Shown: positions 36,519 through 45,779, counted from the stretch's first letter. The stretch is DNA of 64,000 nt from Cupriavidus malaysiensis (GCF_001854325.1 NZ_CP017755.1:434001-498000); one strand, 5' to 3'. Notes: generated by a model not told the origin, from the sequence alone. A program made the numbers and translations.

Positions 36519-37253
36519 ATGACTATTGCGAGCACGAACCTTCAGCACCAACGCGTCGTCCTGCTGGGCGGCACCTCGGGGATCGGCCTTGCCACGGCAC
36601 GCGCCGCGCTGGCCGCCGGTGCCTCGGTGACGGTGGTGTCATCACGCAGCCAGCGCGTCGCCGAAGCCGTCGCCAGCCTCGGCGACGGGGCCGAGGGCTG
36701 CACGGTCGACCTGAGCGATGCATCTGCTGTACGCGGGCTGTTCGAACGACTCGGACCGTTCGACCACCTGGTCTACAGTGCCGGCGATGCGCTGCAGACC
36801 GGAGCGCTCGCCGACATGGATCTCGATACGGTCCGCCAGGTATTCGATCTGCGCGTCTTCGGCGCCATCGCCGCGGTCAAGCATGCGACGCCGTATCTCC
36901 GTCCCGGCGGCTCCGTGGTGCTGACCAGTGGTGTCGCCGGCCTGCGGCCACATAAGGGTTGGGTTGCACTGGCCAGCGCCTGCAGCGCATTGGAAGGCCT
37001 CACGCGGGCATTGGCGGTGGAGCTGGCGCCCATTCGCGTCAACCTGGTGAGTCCAGGCCTGGTGCGCACGCCGCTGTGGGCCAATCTGCCCGAAGCCGAC
37101 CGCGAAGCGCTCTACGCCGCGAGCGGGGCGGCCCTGCCGGTCGGGCGTGTCGGCGAGGCGGAGGACCTCGCGCAGGCGTACGTCTACTTGATGACCAATC
37201 GCTATGCCACGGGGCAGACCGTCATCGTGGACGGCGGTGGCGTGCTGGTCTGA
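36519..37253 (+). CDS. atypical short-chain dehydrogenase/reductase family protein
   Basis: 244 aa. The Rossmann nucleotide motif is LLGGTSGIGLATA, the NAG-equivalent is VYSAGD, and the C-terminus is RYATGQTVIVDGGG. The active-site S is present (LTSGVAG), but where YxxxK is expected the sequence reads WVALASACSALEGL, so both Tyr and Lys are missing. The fold and cofactor site are kept while classical SDR chemistry is not supported. The gene is divergent from a LysR gene, and its 3' part recurs as a truncated copy at 57.1 kb. Confidence 0.88.
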   Translation: MTIASTNLQHQRVVLLGGTSGIGLATARAALAAGASVTVVSSRSQRVAEAVASLGDGAEGCTVDLSDASAVRGLFERLGPFDHLVYSAGDALQTGALADMDLDTVRQVFDLRVFGAIAAVKHATPYLRPGGSVVLTSGVAGLRPHKGWVALASACSALEGLTRALAVELAPIRVNLVSPGLVRTPLWANLPEADREALYAASGAALPVGRVGEAEDLAQAYVYLMTNRYATGQTVIVDGGGVLV

Positions 37254-37347
37254 TAGCCATAGGCTGGATGGATCGTCGACATTGGGTAGGTCTGAGCGGC
37301 TTCCGGACCACCGGATTTGCAACCGGCTGGGTCCGGCCAATTGCTGC
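37098..37347 (+). repeat. direct repeat, left copy (SDR 3' end and downstream)
   Basis: This stretch aligns with 57114 to about 57355 in the same orientation. The first 68 bp (37098-37165 against 57114-57181) are identical; beyond that the copies diverge but remain alignable through the SDR stop codons and about 85-90 bp of noncoding sequence. Confidence 0.85.
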
Positions 37348-37479
37348 CACCGGGTTAGAACAGTTCAAAGTCCGCTGAGCACAGTTAACGGACCTCAGCT
37401 CGTCACGTAACTGGCGTCTGTTGCAATCCTGAAGCTGAAAAAGCACCATGCGTCGAGCGCCCTGCTTGGAACACGCGCC

Positions 37480-37842
37480 TTAAGACTCGGACAAATCCAA
37501 TGCGGCCAGGTAGCTCGCCACGGTATCCCGGCTCTCAGTCAATTCGCGAAGCCTTATCTCTAGTTGCTGCAATTCGCTGGTTAGAACTGCCCGAATTTCG
37601 TCACAGTCCTCAAAAACTGCGGGGTCGTCTTCCCTTACGCAGGGCAGCAGAACCCGGATCGCGTTCAATTTCAAGCCGGACGCATTGAGTTGGCGAATAC
37701 GAATGGCTGCCAAAAGCTGTGAGTCGTCATAGTCACGATAACGCGCTTCGGTGCGGGCAGGTTGCAACAGTCCCTGCTGCTCGTAGTAGCGCAACATTCG
37801 TTCACTGACACCGCTACGTTGGGCTAACTCTCCAATCCGCAT
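37480..37842 (-). CDS. MerR-family transcriptional regulator
   Basis: 120 aa from the ATG at 37842, preceded by a good AAGGAGG. MerR HTH (MRIGELAQRSGVSERMLRYYEQQGLLQPARTEARYRDY) and a coiled-coil dimer helix (LTSELQQLEIRLRELTESRDTVASYL). No conserved metal-binding Cys arrangement: only two cysteines, in LPCVREDD and EDCDEIR. It is divergent from a class IV aminotransferase, with a perfect 16-bp dyad in the shared promoter. The base composition drops here, marking the start of the island. Confidence 0.9.
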   Translation of the reverse strand: MRIGELAQRSGVSERMLRYYEQQGLLQPARTEARYRDYDDSQLLAAIRIRQLNASGLKLNAIRVLLPCVREDDPAVFEDCDEIRAVLTSELQQLEIRLRELTESRDTVASYLAALDLSES

Positions 37843-37865
37843 TCCGAACCTCCTTGCAACAGGAC

Positions 37866-37897
37866 TTGACATTGACAGCGCTGTCAAAGTCTAACCT
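37866..37897 (+). promoter_or_regulatory. MerR-type promoter and operator before the aminotransferase gene
   Basis: TTGACA (37866-37871) as -35, a 20-bp spacer filled by the perfect 16-bp palindrome TTGACAGCGCTGTCAA (37872-37887), then TAACCT (37892-37897) as -10. The overlong spacer with a central dyad is the classic MerR arrangement, reading toward the aminotransferase gene. Confidence 0.82.
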
Positions 37898-37924
37898 AAC
37901 GCTTTCATCAACGAGGAGTTATGG

Positions 37925-38755
37925 ATGACAGGTATCGTCAACACCCTTTCCAGCGAAGCAACAGCGCAATGTGATGGACGCACTGCATCTTCGGTCGACT
38001 TGGCTCCAGTCGCGTTCGCTGGCTACGCCCATTTCACCGCCTTGCAGGTACGAGAAGGCAAGGTGCGTGGTCTGGATCTCCATCTTCAGCGCTTGCGCAA
38101 GGCCTCCCTTGCTATGTTCGGACGCTCATTGGCGGATGAGGATGTCAGAAAATACCTTCGCTCAGCACTAGAGCTGAAGCCTGAAGGCAACTTATCCTTG
38201 ACTGCCACCATCTATTCATCTGCAGGAGAATTCACGGCAGCAGAAAGCGAAGCTCCCTTGAGCATGCTGGTCCGGACATCATCCGCATTCAATGGCCCGC
38301 AAGGGCCTTTGCGGCTGGATATGGTGGACCACCAGCGAATGCTGCCTGAAATCAAACATGTTGGAGAAATCGCAAAAACGTGGTTTCTTCGCAAGGCTGT
38401 GGAACATGGCTTTGACGACGCTGCGTTCGTGGATGCAGAGGGTCGACTTAGCGAGGCGACCATTTGGAATCTGGCCTTCTGGGACGGTAGCTCCGTGCTG
38501 TGGCCTCGGGCTCCGATGCTGAGGGGCACCACGATGTCCATAGTGATGCGTCAGCTTGAACGTATGGGCATCTCGCAACAGCATCAGGACATCACGATGG
38601 ACTCGCTGAAGGCTCTTCACGGTGCAGTGGTCATGAACTCATGGACTCCGGCTGTCGAAGTGCGAAGCCTTGGTGCCATCGACATACCTTCTGCGCCGGA
38701 TTTCGTAGCGCTGCTCCACCGAGCCTTTGCAGCAGAGCCCCTGATGGAAATTTGA
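37925..38755 (+). CDS. class IV PLP-dependent aminotransferase family protein
   Basis: 276 aa, start 6 bp after GAGGAG. Fold-type IV features: R in REGKVRGLDLHLQRLRKASLAMFG, the likely PLP lysine in EIKHVGEIAKTWFLRKA, and SEATIWNLAFWDG matching the S-E-x-x-x-x-N motif of branched-chain/D-amino-acid transaminases and ADC lyase. Later LRGTTMSIVMRQLERMGI fits the phosphate cup. It transfers amino groups or lyses aminodeoxychorismate-type substrates; which one is unclear. It is controlled by the divergent MerR protein. Confidence 0.85.
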   Translation: MTGIVNTLSSEATAQCDGRTASSVDLAPVAFAGYAHFTALQVREGKVRGLDLHLQRLRKASLAMFGRSLADEDVRKYLRSALELKPEGNLSLTATIYSSAGEFTAAESEAPLSMLVRTSSAFNGPQGPLRLDMVDHQRMLPEIKHVGEIAKTWFLRKAVEHGFDDAAFVDAEGRLSEATIWNLAFWDGSSVLWPRAPMLRGTTMSIVMRQLERMGISQQHQDITMDSLKALHGAVVMNSWTPAVEVRSLGAIDIPSAPDFVALLHRAFAAEPLMEI

Positions 38756-38958
38756 ATTCCGAAAGCAGTGGTTGCCGTTGAGTACGTGAATGTCGGCTCA
38801 GGGTCGGGAGGCGACGATTGCCGCCTTGCTGCGGTTGACCGAGTTCGGCCAGTTACGGTCATCTGTCGAAAGCGATCCTATGACCGTTGTGAGTCTGGAA
38901 TGCGACACACGTCGCTCCCCCACGGACCTCACACCTGTACCAGGCTCTTCACCGCAAC

Positions 38959-39465
38959 CTACAGAATCACTGGCGTGTTGAGCAATTCATCCGTGCCGCC
39001 AACGCCAGTGGGAAAGTGTGTTGCCAGAAGGCTTCCGATGGCCTCTATGCCCCGAAGCACTCCCTGCTTGAACTCGTTCCGGCGAAAGGTGTCCTCCATC
39101 TGCCGGCAAATGGCGTCCCACTCTTCTTGCTTCACCCTCGCATGGATGCCACGGTCAGCAACAATCTCAACGCTGCGGTCTGCCAGCAGCAGGTAAATCA
39201 AGACGCCATTGTTGTGTTCGGTATCCCAAACATGTAGATGCGAAAAAACCTCGATGGCACGCTCACGCGCCGTGAGCCCCTTGCTTAGCGCTGCAAAGCT
39301 CAGCGCCCCCTCTACGGCGAAGCGCAGCTGTCCGATGTGAGTAGACTCGCTGGTCGCGATGGCCTGCTCGATTGCGAGCAAGGTTTCGTGCGGGAAGGTC
39401 CGCCTGACTCGCCAGTGCGTCATCAGCAGATGTCGCGCCATGCGCTGAAGGTTCGCCATCACCAT
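38959..39465 (-). CDS. TPM-domain protein (short)
   Basis: 168 aa. TPM-like segments: LLAIEQAIATSESTHIGQLRFAVEGAL, RAIEVFSHLHVWDTEHNNGVLIYLLLADRSVEIVADRGIHARV and the final ICRQMEDTFRRNEFKQGVLRGIEAIGSLLATHFP. No membrane span is evident, unlike its partner. Third gene of a lemA-TPM-TPM unit, overlapping the second by 7 bp (alternative in-frame ATG at 39459). The role of such proteins is poorly known; they are linked to membrane or stress maintenance. The 200 bp beyond its stop hold nothing I recognise. Confidence 0.85.
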   Translation of the reverse strand: MVMANLQRMARHLLMTHWRVRRTFPHETLLAIEQAIATSESTHIGQLRFAVEGALSFAALSKGLTARERAIEVFSHLHVWDTEHNNGVLIYLLLADRSVEIVADRGIHARVKQEEWDAICRQMEDTFRRNEFKQGVLRGIEAIGSLLATHFPTGVGGTDELLNTPVIL

Positions 39466-40310
39466 TTTCCCGAGGCGCCGCCGCCGCCAAAGCCACCACC
39501 GCCGCCACTGAAGCCGCCCCGTCCAGACCCGCCACCGAAGCCGCCACGGCCGCCGATTCCCCGAAAGCCCATATGGGAACCGCCAAACATCGTAAAGACG
39601 AGCGCGATAGCGCCAGCCATGACGCCGACGGCGATTGCTCCGGAAAGTACCCAGCCAATAATGCCGACCACGCCCCCGGTGGCAACGGCACCTGGTCCTC
39701 TGCCCAGGAGGGAACGCAGCACACCGCCCACTACGAGCGTCAGCACTAGGATGACCGGCAGGAATTGCCTCACCGAGTCATCGCCGCGCTCGCCTCTTGT
39801 TCGCCTCGTTGGGGGTAACGGCTCGCCGTTGATGACACCAATAATGCGTTCGACGCCAGCCGTGACGCCGCCATAGAAGTCCCCCTGCTTGAAGCGGGGA
39901 ACGATGTCATCGCTGATGATGCGCTTGCTCATCGCATCGGTGAGGACACCTTCAAGGCCATAACCGACCTCGATACGCATCGTTCGGTCGTCTTTCGCGA
40001 TGATGAGCAGGGCTCCGTCATCCGCTCCTTTACGCCCGAGTTTCCATTTCTCGACCACGCGGATGGAGTATTGCTCAATGACTTCGGGTTGCGTGGTCGG
40101 AACCATCAGCACGCCTATCTGACTTCCCTTCTCGCTCTCGAAGGCTTGCAGCCTTTGTTCGAGGGCAGCCCGCTGTTCGCTTGTCAGCGTGCCGGTCAGG
40201 TCAGTTACGCGGGCCGTGAGGGCGGGAACGGCGATGTCCGCCGCAGCGCCCAGAGACACCGAAACGAGCAAGACCAGGAACAAGCCTTTGGCAACCGCAA
40301 GCCATTTCAC
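39459..40310 (-). CDS. TPM-domain membrane protein with Gly-rich tail (YgcG-like)
   Basis: 283 aa. Signal peptide (MKWLAVAKGLFLVLLVSVSLGAAA), then a TPM domain (VTDLTGTLTSEQRAALEQRLQAFESEKGSQIGVLMV, GADDGALLIIAKDDRTMRIEVGYGLEGVLTD). Two membrane segments at about 185-205 and 215-245 lead to a C-terminal tail of Gly/Phe/Ser/Arg repeats (GRGGFGGGSGRGGFSGGGGGFGGGG) that would face the cytoplasm or form a flexible linker. It overlaps lemA by 4 bp. Both TPM genes follow lemA in many bacteria. Confidence 0.9.
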   Translation of the reverse strand: MKWLAVAKGLFLVLLVSVSLGAAADIAVPALTARVTDLTGTLTSEQRAALEQRLQAFESEKGSQIGVLMVPTTQPEVIEQYSIRVVEKWKLGRKGADDGALLIIAKDDRTMRIEVGYGLEGVLTDAMSKRIISDDIVPRFKQGDFYGGVTAGVERIIGVINGEPLPPTRRTRGERGDDSVRQFLPVILVLTLVVGGVLRSLLGRGPGAVATGGVVGIIGWVLSGAIAVGVMAGAIALVFTMFGGSHMGFRGIGGRGGFGGGSGRGGFSGGGGGFGGGGASGKW

Positions 40311-40927
40311 TTGGCACCCCCAGGCGCGCTGGCGGGAGCCCCACCGAAGTCAACCTGGGGTGGCTTGGCTATCGCCGTTTCGCTTGCAACCGTAAAGTTG
40401 GGCTTCTCCTTGTAGCCAAAAGCCATTGCCGTCAGGTTGGAGGGTAGCGAGCGCACGGTCACGTTATAGGCCTGCACCGATTGGATATACCGGTTTCGCG
40501 CGACGGTTATCCGATTCTCGGTACCCTCGAGTTGGGACTGCAAATCCCTGAAGCCAGCATCAGCCTTCAACTGCGGATAGTTTTCAGAAACCGCCAGGAG
40601 CCTCGACAACGTTCCGGACAACTGCTGCTGTGCGGCCTGGAACTGCGCAAATGCCTTCGGGTCGTTCAGGGTCTCGGGTGTGACCTGAATGGTGCCAACC
40701 CGAGCTCGCGCCTCAGTTACCTGCGTCAGAACCTCACGCTCATGGCTGGCGTAACCTTTCACGGTGTTCACCAGGTTTGGCACCAAGTCAGCACGGCGTT
40801 GGTACTGGTTCACCACCTCCGACCAGCTTGCCTTGACCTGTTCATCCTGAGTTTGAATGGTGTTGTAGCCGCATCCCATCAGACTTATCAGGAGTATTGC
40901 CGCCAGTACCAACCATAGCTTTCGCAC
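40307..40927 (-). CDS. lemA: LemA family protein
   Basis: 206 aa from the GTG at 40927, preceded by AAGGAGAAG. Lipoprotein-like N-terminus (LLISLMGCGYNTIQ), then the LemA helical bundle: QDEQVKASWSEVVNQYQRRADLVPNLVNTVKGYASHE, LTQVTEARARVG, YPQLKADAGFRDLQSQLEGTENRITVARNRYIQSVQAYN. It is membrane-attached with a coiled helical domain outside. First gene of the unit lemA-TPM-TPM. An FNR-like box with a correctly spaced -10 lies upstream, so low-oxygen induction is plausible. Confidence 0.93.
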   Translation of the reverse strand: MRKLWLVLAAILLISLMGCGYNTIQTQDEQVKASWSEVVNQYQRRADLVPNLVNTVKGYASHEREVLTQVTEARARVGTIQVTPETLNDPKAFAQFQAAQQQLSGTLSRLLAVSENYPQLKADAGFRDLQSQLEGTENRITVARNRYIQSVQAYNVTVRSLPSNLTAMAFGYKEKPNFTVASETAIAKPPQVDFGGAPASAPGGAK

Positions 40928-41015
40928 GAGACTTCTCCTTCCTTTTGCTGCCAGCGCCTGCGGTCCCGGCATTTAAGTGAGGGTACGCCCATCGCAAATC
41001 GGGTTTTCATCACAC

Positions 41016-41057
41016 ATCCTAGGTCGCGCGAAAGGCCGATTGCTTGATTTGCCTCAA
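41016..41057 (-). promoter_or_regulatory. FNR/Anr-like box and -10 before lemA
   Basis: TTGAT-TTGC-CTCAA (41044-41057) matches TTGAT-N4-ATCAA at 9 of 10 half-site bases. On the minus strand a TAGGAT hexamer lies at 41021-41016, exactly where a -10 falls if the box is centred at -41.5 (class II), pointing at lemA. The same box lies 78 bp before the AdoMet synthetase start. Confidence 0.6.
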
Positions 41058-41134
41058 CAGCGGCGGCGGACGCCGGGGCGACCATGGGCGTGGCTACATA
41101 GAATGGCGATATGGTGCCTTTGTGATTGGGGTGA

Positions 41135-42322
41135 GTGATGCCGGCCGCCGAGAACATTGCGATTTCCGTCTCAACTGCGCCGTTGCAGTGGATGGGACAA
41201 ACTGAGATGTGCGAGCACAAAGGCGTCGGACACCCGGACAGCCTTTGCGACGGCGCCGTCGAGGCTGCGGCCCATGCCCTGTGTCGCGCGTACCTTGAGG
41301 CTTATGGCGCAATCCAGCATTTCAACCTCGACAAGGCGCTACTCATTGGCGGCATAAGTGCGCCGAAATTCGGTGGCGGGCAACTCCTGCGCCCGATGCG
41401 GTTGATGGTCTCGGGCCCTGTCACCGAACTGCCATCTGCCAAGGCTGACCAAATCGTTGAGCAGGCCATTCGCGACTACTTCGTGGCCTGCTTAGGCAGG
41501 GCCGGCGACGATATCCGGGTAGAGCCCATACTCCGCCCTTCGGCCCCAAACCTCCGGCGCGTCACTGGCACAACATCCGTCCCGCTGTCGAATGACACTT
41601 CTTTCGGCATCGGGTATGCGCCACTTTCCAGCCTCGAGAAGGCTGTGCTCTCAGCCTCGCAGTTACTCCGCTCAAGTGATTTTGAGGCTTCTTTTCAGGC
41701 GGCCGGACATGATTTCAAAGTCATGGGCAGTCGACTCGATGGGCATCACCGTCTCACCATCGCGCTGGCGTTTGTTGACCGCTATATACGCGCGGTCGAT
41801 GAATACTTCACTGTGAAGGGCCAGATTGCGTCATACCTTACGGACCGCATCGAACCGGCGGTTGAGATTGCCATCAATACCCTGGACGACAGCGATGCCA
41901 GTAATGAAAGTGGAATCTACCTGACCGTCACAGGCATGAGCGCGGAGCATGGCGATGACGGCCAGGTGGGTCGTGGAAACCGGGTCAACGGCTTGATTAC
42001 CCCGTATCGGCCAATGTCCTTGGAAGCAGCAGCGGGAAAGAACCCGGCATCGCATGTTGGCAAGCTTTACAACGTGCTCGCCCACCGGTTGGCTGCGCGC
42101 ATCGCGGCGGACATGGACGGCGTCAACGAGGTTGTGGTGCGGCTGCTGTCCGGCATCGGCCGCCCAATCGACCAGCCGCAACTGGCAGCCATCGATGTTG
42201 TAGCCGAACAGGGGCTCTCGCCGACTCAGCAACAGGAAATCCGTGAGCTACTCCGGCAGCAGCTGGCCAACCTTCCCACGTTGGTCAGGGAACTGGCGAC
42301 AGGGACGATTCCCGTGTTCTAA
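41135..42322 (+). CDS. archaeal-type S-adenosylmethionine synthetase
   Basis: 395 aa. The sequence follows the archaeal MAT family rather than bacterial Met[103 protein letters not shown] and [44 protein letters not shown]. Substrate-binding and phosphate-binding blocks ([19 protein letters not shown]) are intact. It should make AdoMet from methionine and ATP. It is probably a second enzyme beside a chromosomal MetK, carried in the island, perhaps to supply the methyltransferase-like protein encoded downstream. Confidence 0.9.
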   Translation: MMPAAENIAISVSTAPLQWMGQTEMCEHKGVGHPDSLCDGAVEAAAHALCRAYLEAYGAIQHFNLDKALLIGGISAPKFGGGQLLRPMRLMVSGPVTELPSAKADQIVEQAIRDYFVACLGRAGDDIRVEPILRPSAPNLRRVTGTTSVPLSNDTSFGIGYAPLSSLEKAVLSASQLLRSSDFEASFQAAGHDFKVMGSRLDGHHRLTIALAFVDRYIRAVDEYFTVKGQIASYLTDRIEPAVEIAINTLDDSDASNESGIYLTVTGMSAEHGDDGQVGRGNRVNGLITPYRPMSLEAAAGKNPASHVGKLYNVLAHRLAARIAADMDGVNEVVVRLLSGIGRPIDQPQLAAIDVVAEQGLSPTQQQEIRELLRQQLANLPTLVRELATGTIPVF

Positions 42323-42406
42323 GGCCTTCTCGCCTGCCGGCAGCCATCACTAAGGCACCATTTTCGAGCATCGCCCTCTTTGAGAAGGCGCGGCAATTCG
42401 CATTCC

Positions 42407-42420
42407 TTGATTGACGTCAA
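42407..42420 (+). promoter_or_regulatory. FNR/Anr-like box before the YHS P-type ATPase operon
   Basis: TTGAT-TGAC-GTCAA matches the FNR/Anr consensus at 9 of 10 half-site bases. Its centre is 84 bp before the ATG. A class II start would place the -10 near 42443-42448; a weak hexamer (ACTATT, 42445-42450) is close to that position. The overlapping ATTGACGTCAAT (42410-42421) is a perfect 12-bp palindrome. Confidence 0.6.
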
Positions 42421-42497
42421 TAAGCAAGTTCCCCGAAGGACGAGACTATTGAGGTAAATCCTGCCTTCCAGCCGCCAATCGCCCCGAGGAGGATGGC

Positions 42498-44957
42498 ATG
42501 TCGACCAGGTCCGCTACCCCTACGGTTGGAGAAGAATCCACCATCATGGGTGGGCACGCGCCCCAACCGACAAGTCACCTGGATACTGCTCGCCAGCAAA
42601 ACGTGCGCGACCCTGTTTGTGGCATGGAAGTTTCTCCCGGGGAAGCGGCCGCCAGTGCGGAAGTCGACCACAAACGCTATTGGTTCTGCTCCAGCCACTG
42701 CCAACAGGCGTTCCTCGTCAACCCGGCCCGATACATTCGGCCGCCGCTCGCCGAAGATACCCCAGGGGGCGCAAGCATTTCTCCGCCCCCCACGGCCGTA
42801 CTCCCAGCGACCACCGCCGGTGCCAAGCAAACCGCCAAGGACCCCATTTGCGGAATGATGGTGGACAAGGCGACGGCCCTGTCCGCCGAGCGTGGCAACC
42901 GCAAGTACTACTTCTGCAGCGAGAGTTGCCTACGGACTTTCGAATCGCCAGAGAGCGAGTTGAAGGCCATGAAGACACGCGTGACGATTGCCCTCACGGG
43001 CGTCCTCGCGCTTGCTGTGCTGCGAGCGGGTGCCTTCCTGGCCCTGGCAGCCGGCGCCACCCTGCTGACGTGGGCACCGATTCCGGCTCTGCCTTGGTTC
43101 ACGTGGGGCATGTGGCTGTTCTTGTTGGTCACGCCAGTGCAGTTCATTGGCGGCTGGAGCTTCTACAAGGGCGCGTGGAACGCCATCCGAACCCGCAACA
43201 TCAACATGGACTTCCTCATCGCATTGGGGACGTCCATCGCGTATTTCTACAGCGTGGTGGTGCTGTTCTTTCCAGCCTGGCTGCCGGTCAAGGTCGAGGA
43301 GCGGGACGTCTATTTTGAGGTGTCGGCGGTAATTATTGCCTTCGTGCTACTTGGCAAGTACATGGAGGAAATTATCAAGAAGAAGTCGTCGGCAGCGGTA
43401 CGGCGCCTGCTCGACCTCCGTCCGGCCGTCGCGCATGTGTTGCGTGATGGGAAGGAAGTGGAAATCCCGGCCGAAAGCATCATGGTCGGAGAGGCGGTTG
43501 TCGTGCGCCCGGGGGAGAAGATTCCCACGGATGGCAAGGTCATGGAGGGTGAGTCCAGCATCGACGAGTCAATGTTGACCGGCGAGTCGATGCCCGTTGA
43601 GAAGAAGCCTGGTACTGCCGTCATAGGCGGCACCCTGAACCGCAGCGGCGCGTTTACGTTCCAGGCGACAAAGATTGGCGCCAATACCGCGCTCGCCCAG
43701 ATTATCAAGATGGTCGAGGACGCCCAGGCCAGTACCGCGCAGATTCAGCGGCTGGCGGACCAGGTCACCGGTTACTTCGTGCCCGCCGTGGTTTCCGTTG
43801 CCATGTTGGCCCTGGTGGGTTGGAGCGTCGCGGGGCACTTCCCCCATGGGCTGCTCGCGTTTGTGGCAGTTCTGATTATCTCTTGCCCATGCGCCTTGGG
43901 CGTTGCGACACCTGCCGCCCTGATGGTCGGTGTGGGAAAGGGCGCCGACAATAGCATCCTGATACGCGGCGGCGAAGTACTGGAGCGGGCCGAGAAACTC
44001 ACAGCAGTTGTCTTTGACAAGACGGGTACGATTACACGAGGCGAGCCGACCGTCACCGATGTCATCTCATTGTCGAACCATGAGGAATCGACGCTATTGA
44101 CCTTGGCTGCCGCCGTCGAAAGCGGGTCTGAACATCCTCTGGGCGAAGCCATCGTGCGGGCTGCCCAACATCGCGGCCTCGCCATTCCCAAGGCAACCGG
44201 CATCACCGCCCTGTCTGGTATGGGCATACAGGGGCAGGTCGACGGGCAACAGACCTGGCTCGGAAATCGACGGCTGTTTGCGCGCCAGGGAATTTCGACC
44301 TGTGACGCTGAGTCGGTGCTGCAAAGGCTCGAGGCCGACGGGAAGACCGCCATGCTGGTAGGCGCTGGTAACACGCTGCGTGGCATAGTCGCAGTGGCCG
44401 ATACGGTGAAGCCAGAGGCCACCGAGGCTGTCGGCGCCTTGAGGGCACGCAACATCAAAGTGGTGCTGCTCAGCGGGGACAACCGTCGGACGGCGGAGGC
44501 CATCGGCCGGCAAGTCGGCATAGACAAAGTGATTGCTGAAGTCATGCCGGAAGACAAGGTCGAAACCATTCAGGCCTTGCAGAAGCAGGGCGAAGTCGTG
44601 GCGATGGTAGGTGACGGCGTCAATGATGCACCGGCACTCGCAGCGGCGGACATCGGTATTGCCATCGGCTCTGGCTCGGACGTTGCCAAAGAGACGGGAA
44701 GCATCATCCTCATCCGCGACGACGTCCGTGATGTGGTGGCATCCATCGAGCTTTCGCGTGCCACGATGCGCAAAATCAAGCAGAACCTGTTCTGGGCGTT
44801 CATCTACAACACCGTTGGCATCCCAGTTGCTGCGTTCGGACTATTGAACCCCATCTTTGCGGCAGCGGCCATGGCGCTGTCCTCATTGAGCGTCGTGGCG
44901 AATTCCGCGTTGCTCAAGCGTGTACGGATTGGCCAGGCCAGTAGGGAGGTGATATGA
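42498..44957 (+). CDS. P1B-type metal ATPase with two N-terminal YHS domains
   Basis: 819 aa. Two YHS metal-binding domains open the protein ([36 protein letters not shown] at about 36-75, [12 protein letters not shown]...[14 protein letters not shown] at about 112-155). Eight membrane segments follow with the CPC metal site C463-P464-C465, the phosphorylation loop [11 protein letters not shown], and the hinge [11 protein letters not shown]. An HP motif is in [13 protein letters not shown] predicts Cu(I)/Ag(I) export from the cytoplasm. GAGGAGG precedes the start. Its stop overlaps the next small membrane gene by 4 bp. Confidence 0.94.
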   Translation: MSTRSATPTVGEESTIMGGHAPQPTSHLDTARQQNVRDPVCGMEVSPGEAAASAEVDHKRYWFCSSHCQQAFLVNPARYIRPPLAEDTPGGASISPPPTAVLPATTAGAKQTAKDPICGMMVDKATALSAERGNRKYYFCSESCLRTFESPESELKAMKTRVTIALTGVLALAVLRAGAFLALAAGATLLTWAPIPALPWFTWGMWLFLLVTPVQFIGGWSFYKGAWNAIRTRNINMDFLIALGTSIAYFYSVVVLFFPAWLPVKVEERDVYFEVSAVIIAFVLLGKYMEEIIKKKSSAAVRRLLDLRPAVAHVLRDGKEVEIPAESIMVGEAVVVRPGEKIPTDGKVMEGESSIDESMLTGESMPVEKKPGTAVIGGTLNRSGAFTFQATKIGANTALAQIIKMVEDAQASTAQIQRLADQVTGYFVPAVVSVAMLALVGWSVAGHFPHGLLAFVAVLIISCPCALGVATPAALMVGVGKGADNSILIRGGEVLERAEKLTAVVFDKTGTITRGEPTVTDVISLSNHEESTLLTLAAAVESGSEHPLGEAIVRAAQHRGLAIPKATGITALSGMGIQGQVDGQQTWLGNRRLFARQGISTCDAESVLQRLEADGKTAMLVGAGNTLRGIVAVADTVKPEATEAVGALRARNIKVVLLSGDNRRTAEAIGRQVGIDKVIAEVMPEDKVETIQALQKQGEVVAMVGDGVNDAPALAAADIGIAIGSGSDVAKETGSIILIRDDVRDVVASIELSRATMRKIKQNLFWAFIYNTVGIPVAAFGLLNPIFAAAAMALSSLSVVANSALLKRVRIGQASREVI

Positions 44958-45175
44958 AACATACTGTCGCATGGATTTGCGCGGCGCTAGCAACGCTGCT
45001 TGCCATCGTCGTCGTGCACTGGTTCGGTATATCACCACTCACGCTACTGGTCGCAATTCTTCTACTCTCCTGCCCAGTCGTCGTAGTGTGGGTCAGCTGG
45101 CGGCTTTCCCGTCAGTGCGAATGTGACATTCAACAGGCCGTGGAGCGCGAGCGCAAGGCCAGAGGCAATCCTTGA
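44954..45175 (+). CDS. small two-span membrane protein
   Basis: 73 aa, GGAGGT before the start, overlapping the ATPase gene by 4 bp. Two hydrophobic helices (about 5-25 and 28-50) are followed by a charged tail with [19 protein letters not shown]. The CEC near the membrane exit could bind a metal. Translational coupling suggests an accessory subunit of the ATPase; no family name recalled. Confidence 0.78.
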   Translation: MKHTVAWICAALATLLAIVVVHWFGISPLTLLVAILLLSCPVVVVWVSWRLSRQCECDIQQAVERERKARGNP

Positions 45176-45191
45176 CGAGGAGGACTTCACC

Positions 45192-45494
45192 ATGAACTGG
45201 CTCTCGCAGAATCTGACGTGGCTCCTGCCTAGCGAATTCGCATCGTGACCTTGATAGCGTGGCAGCGATTCACGAGCCATCGAACCAATCAACGGTGCGC
45301 AACGCTACACAACGCAGGAGTACAGCTCCGCTGCCCGTGACCCCGTCACCGGCAATAAGGTGGAAACCGCGCACGCCATTACGGCGAACTTTGAGGGACA
45401 CACCTTCTTCTTCGAATCCGAAGCGTCGCGCACGGTATTTCGACAAGACCCCTCACGGTACATTCATCGGCACCACCACCACGGTTGCTGCTAA
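45192..45494 (+). pseudogene. decayed YHS-domain membrane protein gene
   Basis: ATG at 45192 (after GACGAGGAGGAC) gives MNWLSQNLTWLL, the typical start of small membrane-anchored YHS proteins, but a stop comes at 45246. The YHS part is still readable in another frame from about 45267: RDPVTGNKVETAHAITANFEGHTFFFESEASRTVFRQDPSRY and a His-rich end with stop at 45492. The middle is lost and the frame is shifted. It is flanked by intact genes of the operon. Confidence 0.75.
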
Positions 45495-45518
45495 ACAATT
45501 CCCGAGTCGGAGGCAGGT

Positions 45519-45779
45519 ATGAATCACCAACATAGCAGTCACGAGCATCCAGACGATACGGAGCGGAAGATTTCTCGCTCCAGGCTGGTCTCGATTGGCT
45601 TTCTCTTGGTGATTGGCTACTTCCTCTGGACGGAGCACCGGGCGCACGTCATTCAGTTCCTGCCGTTCCTGCTCCTGGCAGCGTGCCCGTTGATGCATTT
45701 CTTCATGCATCACGGCCATGGCCACGGTCACGGGCAGCGCGACGAGCGAAACGACATGGGCCAAAAGGGAGAGCGATGA
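45519..45779 (+). CDS. DUF2933-type small membrane protein
   Basis: 86 aa. A His-rich cytoplasmic start ([13 protein letters not shown]), then the DUF2933 core ([50 protein letters not shown]) with two short spans and a terminal HGHGHGHG cluster. His clusters at both ends suggest metal binding. It is common beside copper and heavy-metal ATPases. The stop overlaps the start of the methyltransferase-like gene. Confidence 0.88.
   Translation: MNHQHSSHEHPDDTERKISRSRLVSIGFLLVIGYFLWTEHRAHVIQFLPFLLLAACPLMHFFMHHGHGHGHGQRDERNDMGQKGER

Noticed and set aside
37254..37479. tRNA or attachment core at the left border of the island
   Set aside because: No cloverleaf or integrase is visible; the only repeat is the diverged SDR copy.
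38768..39196. Plus-strand frame of 142 codons after the aminotransferase gene
   Set aside because: It overlaps the TPM-domain gene antisense, and has no ribosome-binding site or domain.
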